Assembly: GCA_045632845.1 (NCBI GenBank)
Contig: JAZQXL010000011.1
Span: 62,001 to 126,000 of the forward strand
Direction of reading: 5' to 3'
Length of the DNA: 64,000 nt
Source of the DNA: RGIG4140 sp045632845
GTDB taxonomy: Bacteria; Pseudomonadota; Alphaproteobacteria; CAAHEQ01; UBA3637
Shown one piece after another: positions 8,135 to 16,233 of this stretch (the stretch's first letter is position 1; each line of letters starts with the position of its first letter). The notes beneath the pieces were generated by a model. That model saw only the letters and a program-made list of their open reading frames with translations. It was not told the origin of the DNA and did not search any database. The position numbers and the translations under genes are program-made.

Positions 8135-9413
8135 GTTTTTGCCACCCTTCACAAGCACGATTAACCAAATCTGGATAATCAGATTGTAAAGTACCAGGAG
8201 TTGCCTTAATTCCTAGAACAACATCAGTACTACGCCCAGTAATTGTACATTCGCCCCATGGAATTTGTTTTTCAAAATGATAAGCTAAATCAGCCATTAA
8301 ACGCGCCTCCATATATGTCCCTCCTTTTGGAAAAACAAATTGAACATCTGATTGAAAACGATTTTTGATTTCGTCAAAAACCTTTTCATGTTCTTTTAAA
8401 ATAACGGCTCTTCCATTTAAAATATTTGAAAATGCATTAAAAGCAATTGGATTTTTCCATCCACCTCCAAACAGTACAAAGACATTTGGTAAATAATCAC
8501 TCGTTTGAATATGTTTTAATGCATATGCTGCAACATAACCCGAAAAATAGGATAAAGTAAAAAGTGTATCAACAAATATTTTTTCATCTTCAACAGATAA
8601 TAAATCATCTATATGGTAAAGAGAAGGATCAGCTGATTTAGGAGCAGATAACTCTAAATAATTTTTATTTTCTTTTGTTTTAACAGATTGGTAAAAAAGC
8701 TTTTCAAGCAAAGAAAGATTTAAAACTCCTTTTAATCCCCAAAAACCATCTTTATCAAAAGGAATATCTTTATACTGCCGAACAAGTTTGTCACTAAACT
8801 CATTAAAAGGCCCTGCATCAAACCCTAAAACAACTTTTCCATCCAAAATAAGAGCTAAATTTGAGGTATTCCCAGCGTTATAAAAAACTGCATCTTTTAA
8901 TCCCATTTGTTCAGCAATGTGCTCATTATGAGGTGGAATCAGTGGCGCCCCCTCCCCGTTTAAAAAGATATCATCAGACCTAAAATCATATACAACTGGA
9001 ATATCTAACAAATCAGCAAGCATTTGACCAGACCCCATTTGAAGCGTATATGCAGGCAAATCTTTTGATGCAACACTAGGGGGATTATGATCAAGTGTTT
9101 GCCCATGAAAACCAATTAAATCTATATCCCGAGGCAACAGCTTTTCTTGCCTTAAAAATTCTTGAATTGCAGATTTAATCCAATGAATATAATCATTATG
9201 AACTTTTATAAAAAACGAGTCGCTCATCAAATTTTCTGTTAACAGAACACGAGTCTTTATATTTTTCTTCAACTTTAAAATATTTTTTTGTAATGACTTT
9301 GTAATTTTTTTACTAAAAAAAGAAAGATCTTTCATTTTTCCTTCTGTAAATTCAGTCAAGATAATATCGCATCCATCCAATGAATTTCCAGTCATTACAC
9401 CTATTATTTTCAT
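8112..9413 (-). CDS. anmK: Anhydro-N-acetylmuramic acid kinase AnmK
   Basis: A 433-residue ASKH-fold kinase that opens and phosphorylates 1,6-anhydro-MurNAc released during peptidoglycan turnover, giving MurNAc 6-phosphate. The phosphate loop GVMTGNSLDGCDIILTEF is at residues 5-22. IGFHGQTLDHNP, YNAGNTSNLAL and GFDAGPFNEFSDKL follow in family order. I use ATG 9413, not the adjacent GTG 9416, because AGGGAGA lies about 8 bases before the ATG. It converges on nupC with 23 overlapping bases. No other recycling gene is next to it. Confidence 0.92.
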   Translation of the reverse strand: MKIIGVMTGNSLDGCDIILTEFTEGKMKDLSFFSKKITKSLQKNILKLKKNIKTRVLLTENLMSDSFFIKVHNDYIHWIKSAIQEFLRQEKLLPRDIDLIGFHGQTLDHNPPSVASKDLPAYTLQMGSGQMLADLLDIPVVYDFRSDDIFLNGEGAPLIPPHNEHIAEQMGLKDAVFYNAGNTSNLALILDGKVVLGFDAGPFNEFSDKLVRQYKDIPFDKDGFWGLKGVLNLSLLEKLFYQSVKTKENKNYLELSAPKSADPSLYHIDDLLSVEDEKIFVDTLFTLSYFSGYVAAYALKHIQTSDYLPNVFVLFGGGWKNPIAFNAFSNILNGRAVILKEHEKVFDEIKNRFQSDVQFVFPKGGTYMEARLMADLAYHFEKQIPWGECTITGRSTDVVLGIKATPGTLQSDYPDLVNRACEGWQKLRAKSQQ

Positions 9414-9478
9414 CACTTAAATTCTCCCTTTTTTATTGTGCGCTTATTTATTTTTTTTTGCAATAAAAACTGTTCTTT

Positions 9479-9688
9479 TTAGTCATTATTTTCAATAGAC
9501 CAATTATTTTGAGATAGCTCCCAAACACTTGGAGAATAAGGCTTCCAAAAAGTATTTTCTTGATATAAAGCATAAATTACCCCTTCACTTCCATTCAACA
9601 ATTCTTTTAAAAAGACATCACCATTTAATGTGATAGTCTTTCCACTTTGTAATGCATTTAGTATGTTTTCATCTGTAATTTTTCCCAT
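9479..9688 (-). CDS. Small hypothetical protein (69 aa)
   Basis: A 69-residue soluble, acidic protein with four aromatic Trp/Tyr clusters near its C-terminus (YQENTFWKPYSPSVWELSQNNW). I recognise no family. It is supported as a gene by a good ribosome site (AAAGGAAA) before ATG 9688 and by position just upstream of anmK on the same strand, with 65 bases between. It is divergent from the XRE regulator at 9830. Confidence 0.5.
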   Translation of the reverse strand: MGKITDENILNALQSGKTITLNGDVFLKELLNGSEGVIYALYQENTFWKPYSPSVWELSQNNWSIENND

Positions 9689-9795
9689 TTTAAATTTCCT
9701 TTCATATTGTATAAAAAAAATAAAATATTAATTCAATTTCTACATAAAAATCTATGTAACACATTTTATGTGTATTGTCAAATTAAAAAATCAAG

Positions 9796-9823
9796 TTTAC
9801 AAACTCAATTTTTTTGCTATAAT
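9796..9823 (+). promoter_or_regulatory. Promoter placing transcription start at the ATG of the XRE gene (leaderless)
   Basis: TTTACA (9796-9801), 16 bases, TATAAT (9818-9823). Six bases separate the -10 box from ATG 9830, so the predicted +1 is the A of the start codon and there is no room for a Shine-Dalgarno sequence. The same geometry recurs at 53478-53505. Confidence 0.6.
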
Positions 9824-9829
9824 GACCTT

Positions 9830-10261
9830 ATGATAAAAGAAAGAACCCGCCACATCGATTTCTTAAAAGATAAAAGGCTAAAATTAGGCCTTTCACAAAG
9901 TGCGCTTGCCAAAAAGATTGGAGTCAGCCAACAACATTGGGATCGATACGAAAAAGGATATCCTATCCCTTTGGAAAAAGTTCTTTCAATTTCTAATTTA
10001 CTAGGTATTTCAAAGTGGGATCTTTTACCACCAGAATTTACTCCACAAACAACTGAATATTTGAATAAAACGCTTTTAGGTGAAATTATTATTTCAATAG
10101 AACATCTCATAATTGAAAAAAAACTTCAATTTTCACCAGAACATAAAGCAAGGCTTATCATTTTACTTTATGAAAAATTATCAAAACAAGCATCAAATGA
10201 TAACATTCAGCAAAATATTCTATCTTTAATTACTAACCTTTCATTTGACCAATCTGCATAA
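9830..10261 (+). CDS. XRE-family helix-turn-helix regulator
   Basis: A 143-residue DNA-binding protein. The XRE/Cro-C1 helix-turn-helix spans residues ~13-62, with LGLSQSALAKKIGVSQQHWD as the recognition region and YEKGYPIPLEKVLSISNLLG behind it. The C-terminal ~80 residues are helical and may dimerise. I chose ATG 9830 because a longer frame upstream would run through the promoter, and the promoter predicts a leaderless message, as known for lambda cI. The next gene (single-TM protein) starts 9 bases after the stop. Target unknown; its own promoter region is a natural candidate. Confidence 0.78.
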   Translation: MIKERTRHIDFLKDKRLKLGLSQSALAKKIGVSQQHWDRYEKGYPIPLEKVLSISNLLGISKWDLLPPEFTPQTTEYLNKTLLGEIIISIEHLIIEKKLQFSPEHKARLIILLYEKLSKQASNDNIQQNILSLITNLSFDQSA

Positions 10262-10270
10262 GAGTTTTCC

Positions 10271-10675
10271 ATGAGAGTTGATGACGAAATAAACTTACTG
10301 TTTCAACAGGCTGTTGTTGCAAATTCAAACAAAAAACCTTTATATAAAAGAAAAATACTTTTCTTCAGCTTTTTGTTGTTAAGTATTTTCATCTCTAGTT
10401 TCTCATTTGGTATTCCTTTATATAACAAAACAAAATCTTTGGAAAAAGACTTAGTTTTATTCGAGCAAATAACAGCTTTTGATGCGCCTATTTCAAAAGA
10501 AGAAAAACTTGTTTTAAAAAACCTTGTAAAACATCTCGCTGAAAAAGAACACAAACATTATAACTGTATTCACGCAGAATTAAGAGGTCGCTTTAATTAT
10601 CGTTCCTATCACTACATCGATCAAAGAACATATATCAAAGTTAAAAATTATTTATGCACCAGATTGAGAAAATAA
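10271..10675 (+). CDS. Single-pass membrane protein, unknown
   Basis: A 134-residue protein with one hydrophobic segment at about residues 29-51 after a basic stretch (KKPLYKRK), so the short N-terminus is probably cytoplasmic and the ~80-residue C-terminus periplasmic. The latter has two Cys (HYNCIHAEL and NYLCTRL), possibly paired, and is rich in Tyr/Arg. Nine bases separate it from the XRE gene, so the pair is probably one operon. Gene order XRE regulator plus small membrane protein is seen in several regulated modules, but I see no known family here. Confidence 0.6.
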   Translation: MRVDDEINLLFQQAVVANSNKKPLYKRKILFFSFLLLSIFISSFSFGIPLYNKTKSLEKDLVLFEQITAFDAPISKEEKLVLKNLVKHLAEKEHKHYNCIHAELRGRFNYRSYHYIDQRTYIKVKNYLCTRLRK

Positions 10676-10678
10676 AAT

Positions 10679-11134
10679 TTATTTCCCTTTTTGCCAACGT
10701 CTTAAAAATTGATAAAACTTCTGCCTATCACGTGAATGTTTAAGCTTTGAATCAATAAATCCATTGTAATGTCTACGTAAAGCAACTTTAGGAAAATCCG
10801 GTATATCAATTTCAACAGTTTCTCCTATTTTGATCCGTCTAAGAGCTGGTTCAAAACATTTTTTATTAATAAATTTGTGCAAAGATCTTTCAATCAAACA
10901 AAAATTTGAAACGTGGTTAGTACCGCCTCCAGACAAGGGTAAAATATGATGCACATCAAAACCATGAGGAATTTTTCCTCTCTTTGCACGCTCCAAATTA
11001 ATCACATCTTTATATTGATCTAAGTATCCTTTTCGATACAACCATTTCACAAATTTTTGATTCATATTTCTGCGATCAAATTCTTTTCTCAGCGCCTTTG
11101 TGACTGCTGGTGGTTGTAATGTAAATTGAAGTGC
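10679..11134 (-). CDS. HNH endonuclease-domain protein
   Basis: About 150 residues with one HNH motif: DVHHILPLSGGGTNHVSNF at residues ~61-79, then the final His in LHKFINK near residue 87. The His-His pair and Asn are the metal and nuclease residues of the family. The most likely start is GTG at 11137, two bases after the recG stop codon; the coordinate here omits that codon only if a later start is used. The protein carries no phage, intein or group-I intron context. Its tight coupling to recG suggests a DNA-repair link or a chance operon; substrate unknown. Confidence 0.72.
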   Translation of the reverse strand, partial: ALQFTLQPPAVTKALRKEFDRRNMNQKFVKWLYRKGYLDQYKDVINLERAKRGKIPHGFDVHHILPLSGGGTNHVSNFCLIERSLHKFINKKCFEPALRRIKIGETVEIDIPDFPKVALRRHYNGFIDSKLKHSRDRQKFYQFLRRWQKGK

Positions 11135-11139
11135 CACTG

Positions 11140-13224
11140 TTACCCCGCTTTCAATGTTAAAATTTCAGTTTCTTTTTGAAATAAATATAATAAAGTACGT
11201 AACGCCATTCCGCGTTCACTTTTTAAATTTGGATCTATTGCTAAAATGGTTTTTGCATCTTGTGCAGCAGTTGCAAGCAAATGATAATGAACAGACAAAT
11301 CAGCCATTTTAAAAACTGGCAAACCACTTTGACGTACACCAAGCAACTCACCTGCCCCACGTAACTTTAAATCTTCTTCAGCAATGACAAATCCATTTTC
11401 ACTTTCCCTCATTACTTTTAATCTTGCAATTGCTGTTTCTGATAATTTTTTTCCATGCAATAATAAGCAAATAGATTTGCTTCCCCCACGACCAACACGA
11501 CCACGTAATTGATGAAGACCGGCCAATCCAAACCGTTCAGCCCCTTCAATTACAATCACGCTTGCTGTTGGAACATCAACACCAACTTCAATCACTGTTG
11601 TTGAAACCAAAACATCTAAATCACCCGATTTAAATCGTTCCATAACAGCGTCTTTTTCAGGACCTTTCATTTTCCCATGAACAAGACCAACACGTTCATG
11701 AAAAATATCTTTTAAAGATTCAAATCTTTTTTCAGCTGCAATCAAATCTGTCTTTTCAGACTCTTGAACCAATGGACAAACCCAATATACTTGAATTCTC
11801 TCTTTGCTATTTTTAATTTTTTGAAAAAGCTTTTCCATCACTTCTTGAACTTTTTCACTGGAAATAACTTTTGTCTCAACAGGAATTCTATTTCTTGGTT
11901 TTTCATCTAAAAGTGAAATATCCATATCACCATATGTTGTTAAGGCTAATGTTCTTGGGATTGGCGTTGCTGTCATCACTAGCAAATTAACCCCCTTTTG
12001 TTTTCTAGTTAAAGCAAGTCGCTGCTGAACTCCAAATTTATGCTGTTCATCAATAACAACCAAACCTAAATTTTTATATTCAACATCAGCTGTAAAAACA
12101 GCATGTGTCCCAATTAAAATGTCAACCTCACCAGATTTTAATTTATCAAGGATTGTTTCTCTTTTCTTTCCTTTTTCGCGACCTGTTAAAACTGCAACTG
12201 AAATATCCAACCCTTTGAGCATTTTCTCAAATGACAAAAAGTGTTGCTGTGCTAAAATATCTGTTGGAGCCATAATGACTCCTTGGTACCCCGCATCAAC
12301 AGCCATCAGCAAACTTGCCAACGCAACAACTGTTTTTCCACTACCAACATCTCCTTGAAGAAGACGTATCATTTTATCTTCAGAATATAAATCATTTCTA
12401 ATTTCTTGTATTACTCTACATTGCGCACCCGTCAATTCAAAAGGTAAGTTTTTAAAAACTTGTTCTTCATAATTTTTAATTTTTTCAAAACAAATTCCTT
12501 TTTGTCTTTTATGATGAGACCGTGCCAAAAACAATGCCAACTGATTTGCCAACAATTCATCATAAGCCAAACGTTTTCTAACAGTTGAGTCAAAGGATAA
12601 ATCTTGTGAATTTTTAGGATGATGCACTTTTAAGATACTGCTTTTCCAATCTTGAAACCCTTGTTTTTTCATAAATGGTAAATCTTGCCATTCTGGTAAA
12701 TCAGGCAAATGGGATAAAGCATAAGAAATAGATTTTGAAAGCACCTTCCCTGATAGTCCAGCTGTTAAAGGATAAATTGCTTCATATTCAGGGATATCTT
12801 TTAAATCGTTAACAATATAGTCTGGATGAAGCATCCCCCATTTACCAATAAACTTTTCAATTTTACCTGAAACAAAATAGGTCTTCCCAACACAAAGTTT
12901 TTTAGCCAAATAATCAGCATGGTAATTAAAAAACACCAACTCAAAATCAACACCATTAAAAGAACCTTGAACTTTATATGGTATACTTTTTTTAGGAGGT
13001 TTAATATGTCTTTCAACCAAAAAGGGAATTGTTCCTAATTGTCCAATCCGTATTTCAAACTGTGTTTTATATAAAGGGCGATAATTAACACCAGAAGGCA
13101 AAGAAAACAAAACATCTACAATATGTGGACCACATAGGGATTCAATTAGTTTTGATATTTTTGGCCCCACCCCATTAATTTGAGACACCTGACAAAACAA
13201 ATTATTCAAACACTCAGGACGCAT
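11140..13224 (-). CDS. recG: ATP-dependent DNA helicase RecG
   Basis: A 694-residue branch-migration helicase that reverses stalled forks and processes Holliday junctions. An N-terminal wedge/OB region precedes motor motifs: Walker A GDVGSGKTVVA near residue 292, the RecG-type DEQH box in VVIDEQHKFGVQQR, MTATPIPRTLALTTYGDMD, and the C-terminal QLRGRVGRGG motif VI. I prefer ATG 13224 over the TTG just before it. Length is close to that of other RecG proteins. The HNH gene follows two bases after the stop. Confidence 0.96.
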   Translation of the reverse strand: MRPECLNNLFCQVSQINGVGPKISKLIESLCGPHIVDVLFSLPSGVNYRPLYKTQFEIRIGQLGTIPFLVERHIKPPKKSIPYKVQGSFNGVDFELVFFNYHADYLAKKLCVGKTYFVSGKIEKFIGKWGMLHPDYIVNDLKDIPEYEAIYPLTAGLSGKVLSKSISYALSHLPDLPEWQDLPFMKKQGFQDWKSSILKVHHPKNSQDLSFDSTVRKRLAYDELLANQLALFLARSHHKRQKGICFEKIKNYEEQVFKNLPFELTGAQCRVIQEIRNDLYSEDKMIRLLQGDVGSGKTVVALASLLMAVDAGYQGVIMAPTDILAQQHFLSFEKMLKGLDISVAVLTGREKGKKRETILDKLKSGEVDILIGTHAVFTADVEYKNLGLVVIDEQHKFGVQQRLALTRKQKGVNLLVMTATPIPRTLALTTYGDMDISLLDEKPRNRIPVETKVISSEKVQEVMEKLFQKIKNSKERIQVYWVCPLVQESEKTDLIAAEKRFESLKDIFHERVGLVHGKMKGPEKDAVMERFKSGDLDVLVSTTVIEVGVDVPTASVIVIEGAERFGLAGLHQLRGRVGRGGSKSICLLLHGKKLSETAIARLKVMRESENGFVIAEEDLKLRGAGELLGVRQSGLPVFKMADLSVHYHLLATAAQDAKTILAIDPNLKSERGMALRTLLYLFQKETEILTLKAG

Positions 13225-13236
13225 CAAAAAGCCTTT

Positions 13237-13686
13237 TTATTTTTTCTTTTTAACCTTCTTTTTGGAACTCTTAATTGGTCTTTGCGGTTTTATAACCTGA
13301 CCATTTGGCATTTTAATTGTTCCATCACGATAAATAACGGATTTAAAAATATCTTGTTTTTCAAATCGTTTTAAAACCTCGCTGCACTGCATTATAGTCT
13401 TTTGCTTTTGTTCAGTAAAAGCTTTTAGCTTTGCTTTAGCATAAACGTTTAATGCTTCTTTTTCTTCTTTATCAGTTTTAAGCGGATTAACAATAATCCG
13501 ACTAGCGATCATTTCATAGTTTTTGAGTTGCTCTTCGTCAACTTGACAAGCAAGCGCAACACCTGCTGAAATTCCTAATTGTTCAGTCACTGAAACACCC
13601 TTTGCTGTTCTACTATTTGCAAACAACTCCAGTGGCATCAATGTTACAAAACCAATGCAAAAAAGCAGAGAGATATTTTTTTTCAT
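13237..13686 (-). CDS. Small secreted protein, unknown
   Basis: A 149-residue protein with a clear signal peptide (MKKNISLLFCIGFVTLMPLE, cut probably after LFA, residue 23). The mature part has two Cys (ALACQVDE, IMQCSEVL) about 60 residues apart, suitable for a periplasmic disulfide, and a Lys-rich tail (KSSKKKVKKKK). No family recognised. AAGGATG precedes the ATG. It ends 12 bases before recG and may drive a short operon with recG and the HNH gene. Confidence 0.6.
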   Translation of the reverse strand: MKKNISLLFCIGFVTLMPLELFANSRTAKGVSVTEQLGISAGVALACQVDEEQLKNYEMIASRIIVNPLKTDKEEKEALNVYAKAKLKAFTEQKQKTIMQCSEVLKRFEKQDIFKSVIYRDGTIKMPNGQVIKPQRPIKSSKKKVKKKK

Positions 13687-13773
13687 TGCTTTTCATCCTT
13701 AAAAATTCTATACTGCAATTATCTATAGTTATGTTTTTTAACATATTTAAAACCTATTTTCAAGGGGAATTTC

Positions 13774-14424
13774 ATGCTTAACGGCCCATCTTTTATTCCT
13801 AAAGATCCTAAAAATGCACTTATCCTATTCCATGGATATGGTGCTGATGGGGCAGATTTATTCACACTTAGTGAAGAATTAAAAAACCACTTTAAAAATA
13901 TGGCGTTTTTTGCTCCCAATGCGCCAACAGTAACCATTGGTGGTGGTTATGAGTGGTTTTCTTTAGATGATTACTTTTCAAAACCAAACTTAGATATCAA
14001 TTATTTAAACATTCTTGAAACTCGTGCTATTGAAAAATTATCTATTGTTGAAAACTATATTTCTCAAATTGAGGTTCAACAACACATCAAACGTGAAAAT
14101 ATTTTTATTGCAGGTTTTTCTCAAGGTGGTCTTATTGCCGCACAAACCGCTTTTCAATCAAAAAATGCTTTCAATGGTCTTATCTTAATGTCCCCAGTGC
14201 CAATGGCAAATATTTCATCTTCAGCAAATAAAATTCCTGTGTTGTTAACAAGGGGATTAGAAGACACAGTCATTCCTTTTGAGGCTGCTGAACGAACAAA
14301 ACCAACTTTAATTCATCACAATTTTTCTGTAACTGAATCAATCGATCCATTTTTAGGTCACGGCATTAGCCCACAACATTTAGAAGCTATTATTCAATTC
14401 ATTACAAAAAACATTAAAAGCTAA
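13774..14424 (+). CDS. Carboxylesterase/phospholipase-type alpha/beta hydrolase
   Basis: A 216-residue Abhydrolase_2 family enzyme. The nucleophile elbow GFSQGG carries Ser near residue 114. The acid is probably Asp in RGLEDTVIP and the base His in LGHGISP. The early LFHGYGADGADL holds the oxyanion-hole region. No signal peptide, so cytoplasmic. The family cleaves short acyl esters or lysophospholipids. AAGGGGA is the ribosome site. It lies 15 bases before an MsbA-like exporter, which hints at lipid metabolism but does not prove it. Confidence 0.83.
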   Translation: MLNGPSFIPKDPKNALILFHGYGADGADLFTLSEELKNHFKNMAFFAPNAPTVTIGGGYEWFSLDDYFSKPNLDINYLNILETRAIEKLSIVENYISQIEVQQHIKRENIFIAGFSQGGLIAAQTAFQSKNAFNGLILMSPVPMANISSSANKIPVLLTRGLEDTVIPFEAAERTKPTLIHHNFSVTESIDPFLGHGISPQHLEAIIQFITKNIKS

Positions 14425-14439
14425 CTATCGGAGTCAATT

Positions 14440-16218
14440 ATGTCAAAACCAGAAATTAAAAAAGTCAACATTGTCGAAGCTTATAAACGAATGTGGCCAT
14501 TTGTCAAACCATATTGGTTTCGCTGCCTTTTAGCGACATTAATTACTCTACCAATTGGGGCTCTTGATGCAGTTATTGCCTTGGCTTTAAAACCATTTAT
14601 GGATACAGTTGTTATTGAACAAAATGGATCAACACCGTTTAATTTACCATTATACGTCATCCCTATTTTTATTATTTTATTTACATTTTTCCAATCAGCA
14701 CTTGAATATGCTTCTGCCTATTTAAGTGCATGGACGGGGGGAAAAATAACCCAAGGGATGAAAAAAAAGCTTTATGAAAAATTATTAACATTAGATGCTT
14801 CATTTTTAGACAACGCCTCTTCGGGCTTGATCGTCACACGTTTTGATTCTGATGCAAACACAGCCTGCTCTGGCCTTTTAAACAATGTTAAAACTTTCAC
14901 GACAAGAATCTTTTCATCTTTAACATTAATTGGTGTTTTGCTTTATACCTCTTGGCAATTGGCAATTATTGCGATTATAGTCCTTGGATTTTCACTTTAT
15001 CCTGTTACAAAAATTAGAAGACGCATCAAAAAAATCGTTGCACAAAGTGTCATTGTTAATGGTCAAGTTTTAACAGCGTTTAATGAAACATTTGCAGGAA
15101 GTAAAACCATCAAATCTTACAATTTGCATACGTATCAACGCAAAAAATTCTTTGATATTTTAACCCAAAGTTTTAAGCTTACAATCAAAAATACGCAACG
15201 AACAGCTTGGCTTTCTCCTGTTATGCATATGATCATTGCTGTGGGTATGGCAGGTGCAATTTGGTATGGCAGTTATTTAATTAAAAGCAAAACAATTTCA
15301 GCGGGTGATTTTGTTGCCTTTATCACTGCAATGTTAATGCTCTATACTCCAATTAAAAATATTGGTAAAAACTTTAATGCTGTCCAACTTTCCTTAATGG
15401 CAATCGAACGTGTTTTTGAAATGATTGATATGCCCGTTAGCATTAAAGAAGAAGATTCAGCCACCCCTATTCACTCATTGGAAAAAGAAATTACTTTTAA
15501 CGATGTTTCATTTTCTTATACTGAAGAAAAAACAATTTTAAAAAACATTAATTTAACCATACCAAAAGGACAAACCATTGCCCTTGTTGGCAATTCAGGT
15601 GGAGGTAAAACAACCGTTGTAAGCTTGATTCCAAGATTTTATGATGTTACGAATGGCGCCATTGAAATTGATGGAAAAAATATTAAAGATATCAATTTGA
15701 CATCTCTTCGAGATAAAATTGCCGTTGTTTTCCAAGATAACTTTTTGTTCTCAGGAACAATCATCGACAACATTTTGCTTGGCAAGCCTGATGCAACAAA
15801 AGAAGAAATTGATAGAGCTGTTAAAATGGCATGTTTAGATGAATTCATTGCTTCACTTGATAACGGATTAAAAACCGAAATTGGAGAAAGAGGTGTTCTC
15901 CTCTCTGGTGGGCAAAAGCAACGGATTGCCATTGCAAGAGCATTCTTAAAAAATGCCCCGATTGTGATTTTGGATGAGGCAACATCCGCTTTGGATAATA
16001 AATCTGAAGCCATTGTTCAACAAGCAATTGACAACTTGATGAAAGATAGAACAGTGATTGTTATTGCTCACAGATTATCAACGGTTCAAAATGCTAACAA
16101 AATTGTTGTTATTAACTCAGGTGAAATTGTCGAAACAGGCACACATCAGGAATTACTTGATAAAAAAGAAGCTTACTACGCTCTGTACCAAGCCCAATTT
16201 AAAAACAGAGCAGCCTAA
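14440..16218 (+). CDS. msbA: MsbA-like lipid exporter, ABC half-transporter (copy 1)
   Basis: A 592-residue fused TM-ATPase half-transporter working as a homodimer in the inner membrane. Six TM segments cover residues ~25-320. The nucleotide domain has Walker A GNSGGGKTT near residue 385, Q-loop VFQDNFLFSG, signature LLSGGQKQR near 487, Walker B IVILDEATSALD near 508 and the switch His in IAHRLS. MsbA flips lipid A-core or phospholipids. A second, equally long and closely similar copy is at 50027-51805; identical runs in the ATPase part show recent paralogy. Which copy exports lipid A is not decidable here. Confidence 0.88.
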   Translation: MSKPEIKKVNIVEAYKRMWPFVKPYWFRCLLATLITLPIGALDAVIALALKPFMDTVVIEQNGSTPFNLPLYVIPIFIILFTFFQSALEYASAYLSAWTGGKITQGMKKKLYEKLLTLDASFLDNASSGLIVTRFDSDANTACSGLLNNVKTFTTRIFSSLTLIGVLLYTSWQLAIIAIIVLGFSLYPVTKIRRRIKKIVAQSVIVNGQVLTAFNETFAGSKTIKSYNLHTYQRKKFFDILTQSFKLTIKNTQRTAWLSPVMHMIIAVGMAGAIWYGSYLIKSKTISAGDFVAFITAMLMLYTPIKNIGKNFNAVQLSLMAIERVFEMIDMPVSIKEEDSATPIHSLEKEITFNDVSFSYTEEKTILKNINLTIPKGQTIALVGNSGGGKTTVVSLIPRFYDVTNGAIEIDGKNIKDINLTSLRDKIAVVFQDNFLFSGTIIDNILLGKPDATKEEIDRAVKMACLDEFIASLDNGLKTEIGERGVLLSGGQKQRIAIARAFLKNAPIVILDEATSALDNKSEAIVQQAIDNLMKDRTVIVIAHRLSTVQNANKIVVINSGEIVETGTHQELLDKKEAYYALYQAQFKNRAA

Positions 16219-16233
16219 AAAAAGGAGGCAAAA

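Noticed and set aside
9430..9469. Inverted repeat TTTTTATTG/CAATAAAAA between anmK and the 69-residue gene
   Set aside because: Pure A/T-type pairing with a 22-base loop; expected by chance in such AT-rich DNA.
9479..11137. Prophage or mobile-element remnant
   Set aside because: HTH and HNH genes occur, but no integrase, terminase, capsid, att-like repeats or tRNA are nearby.
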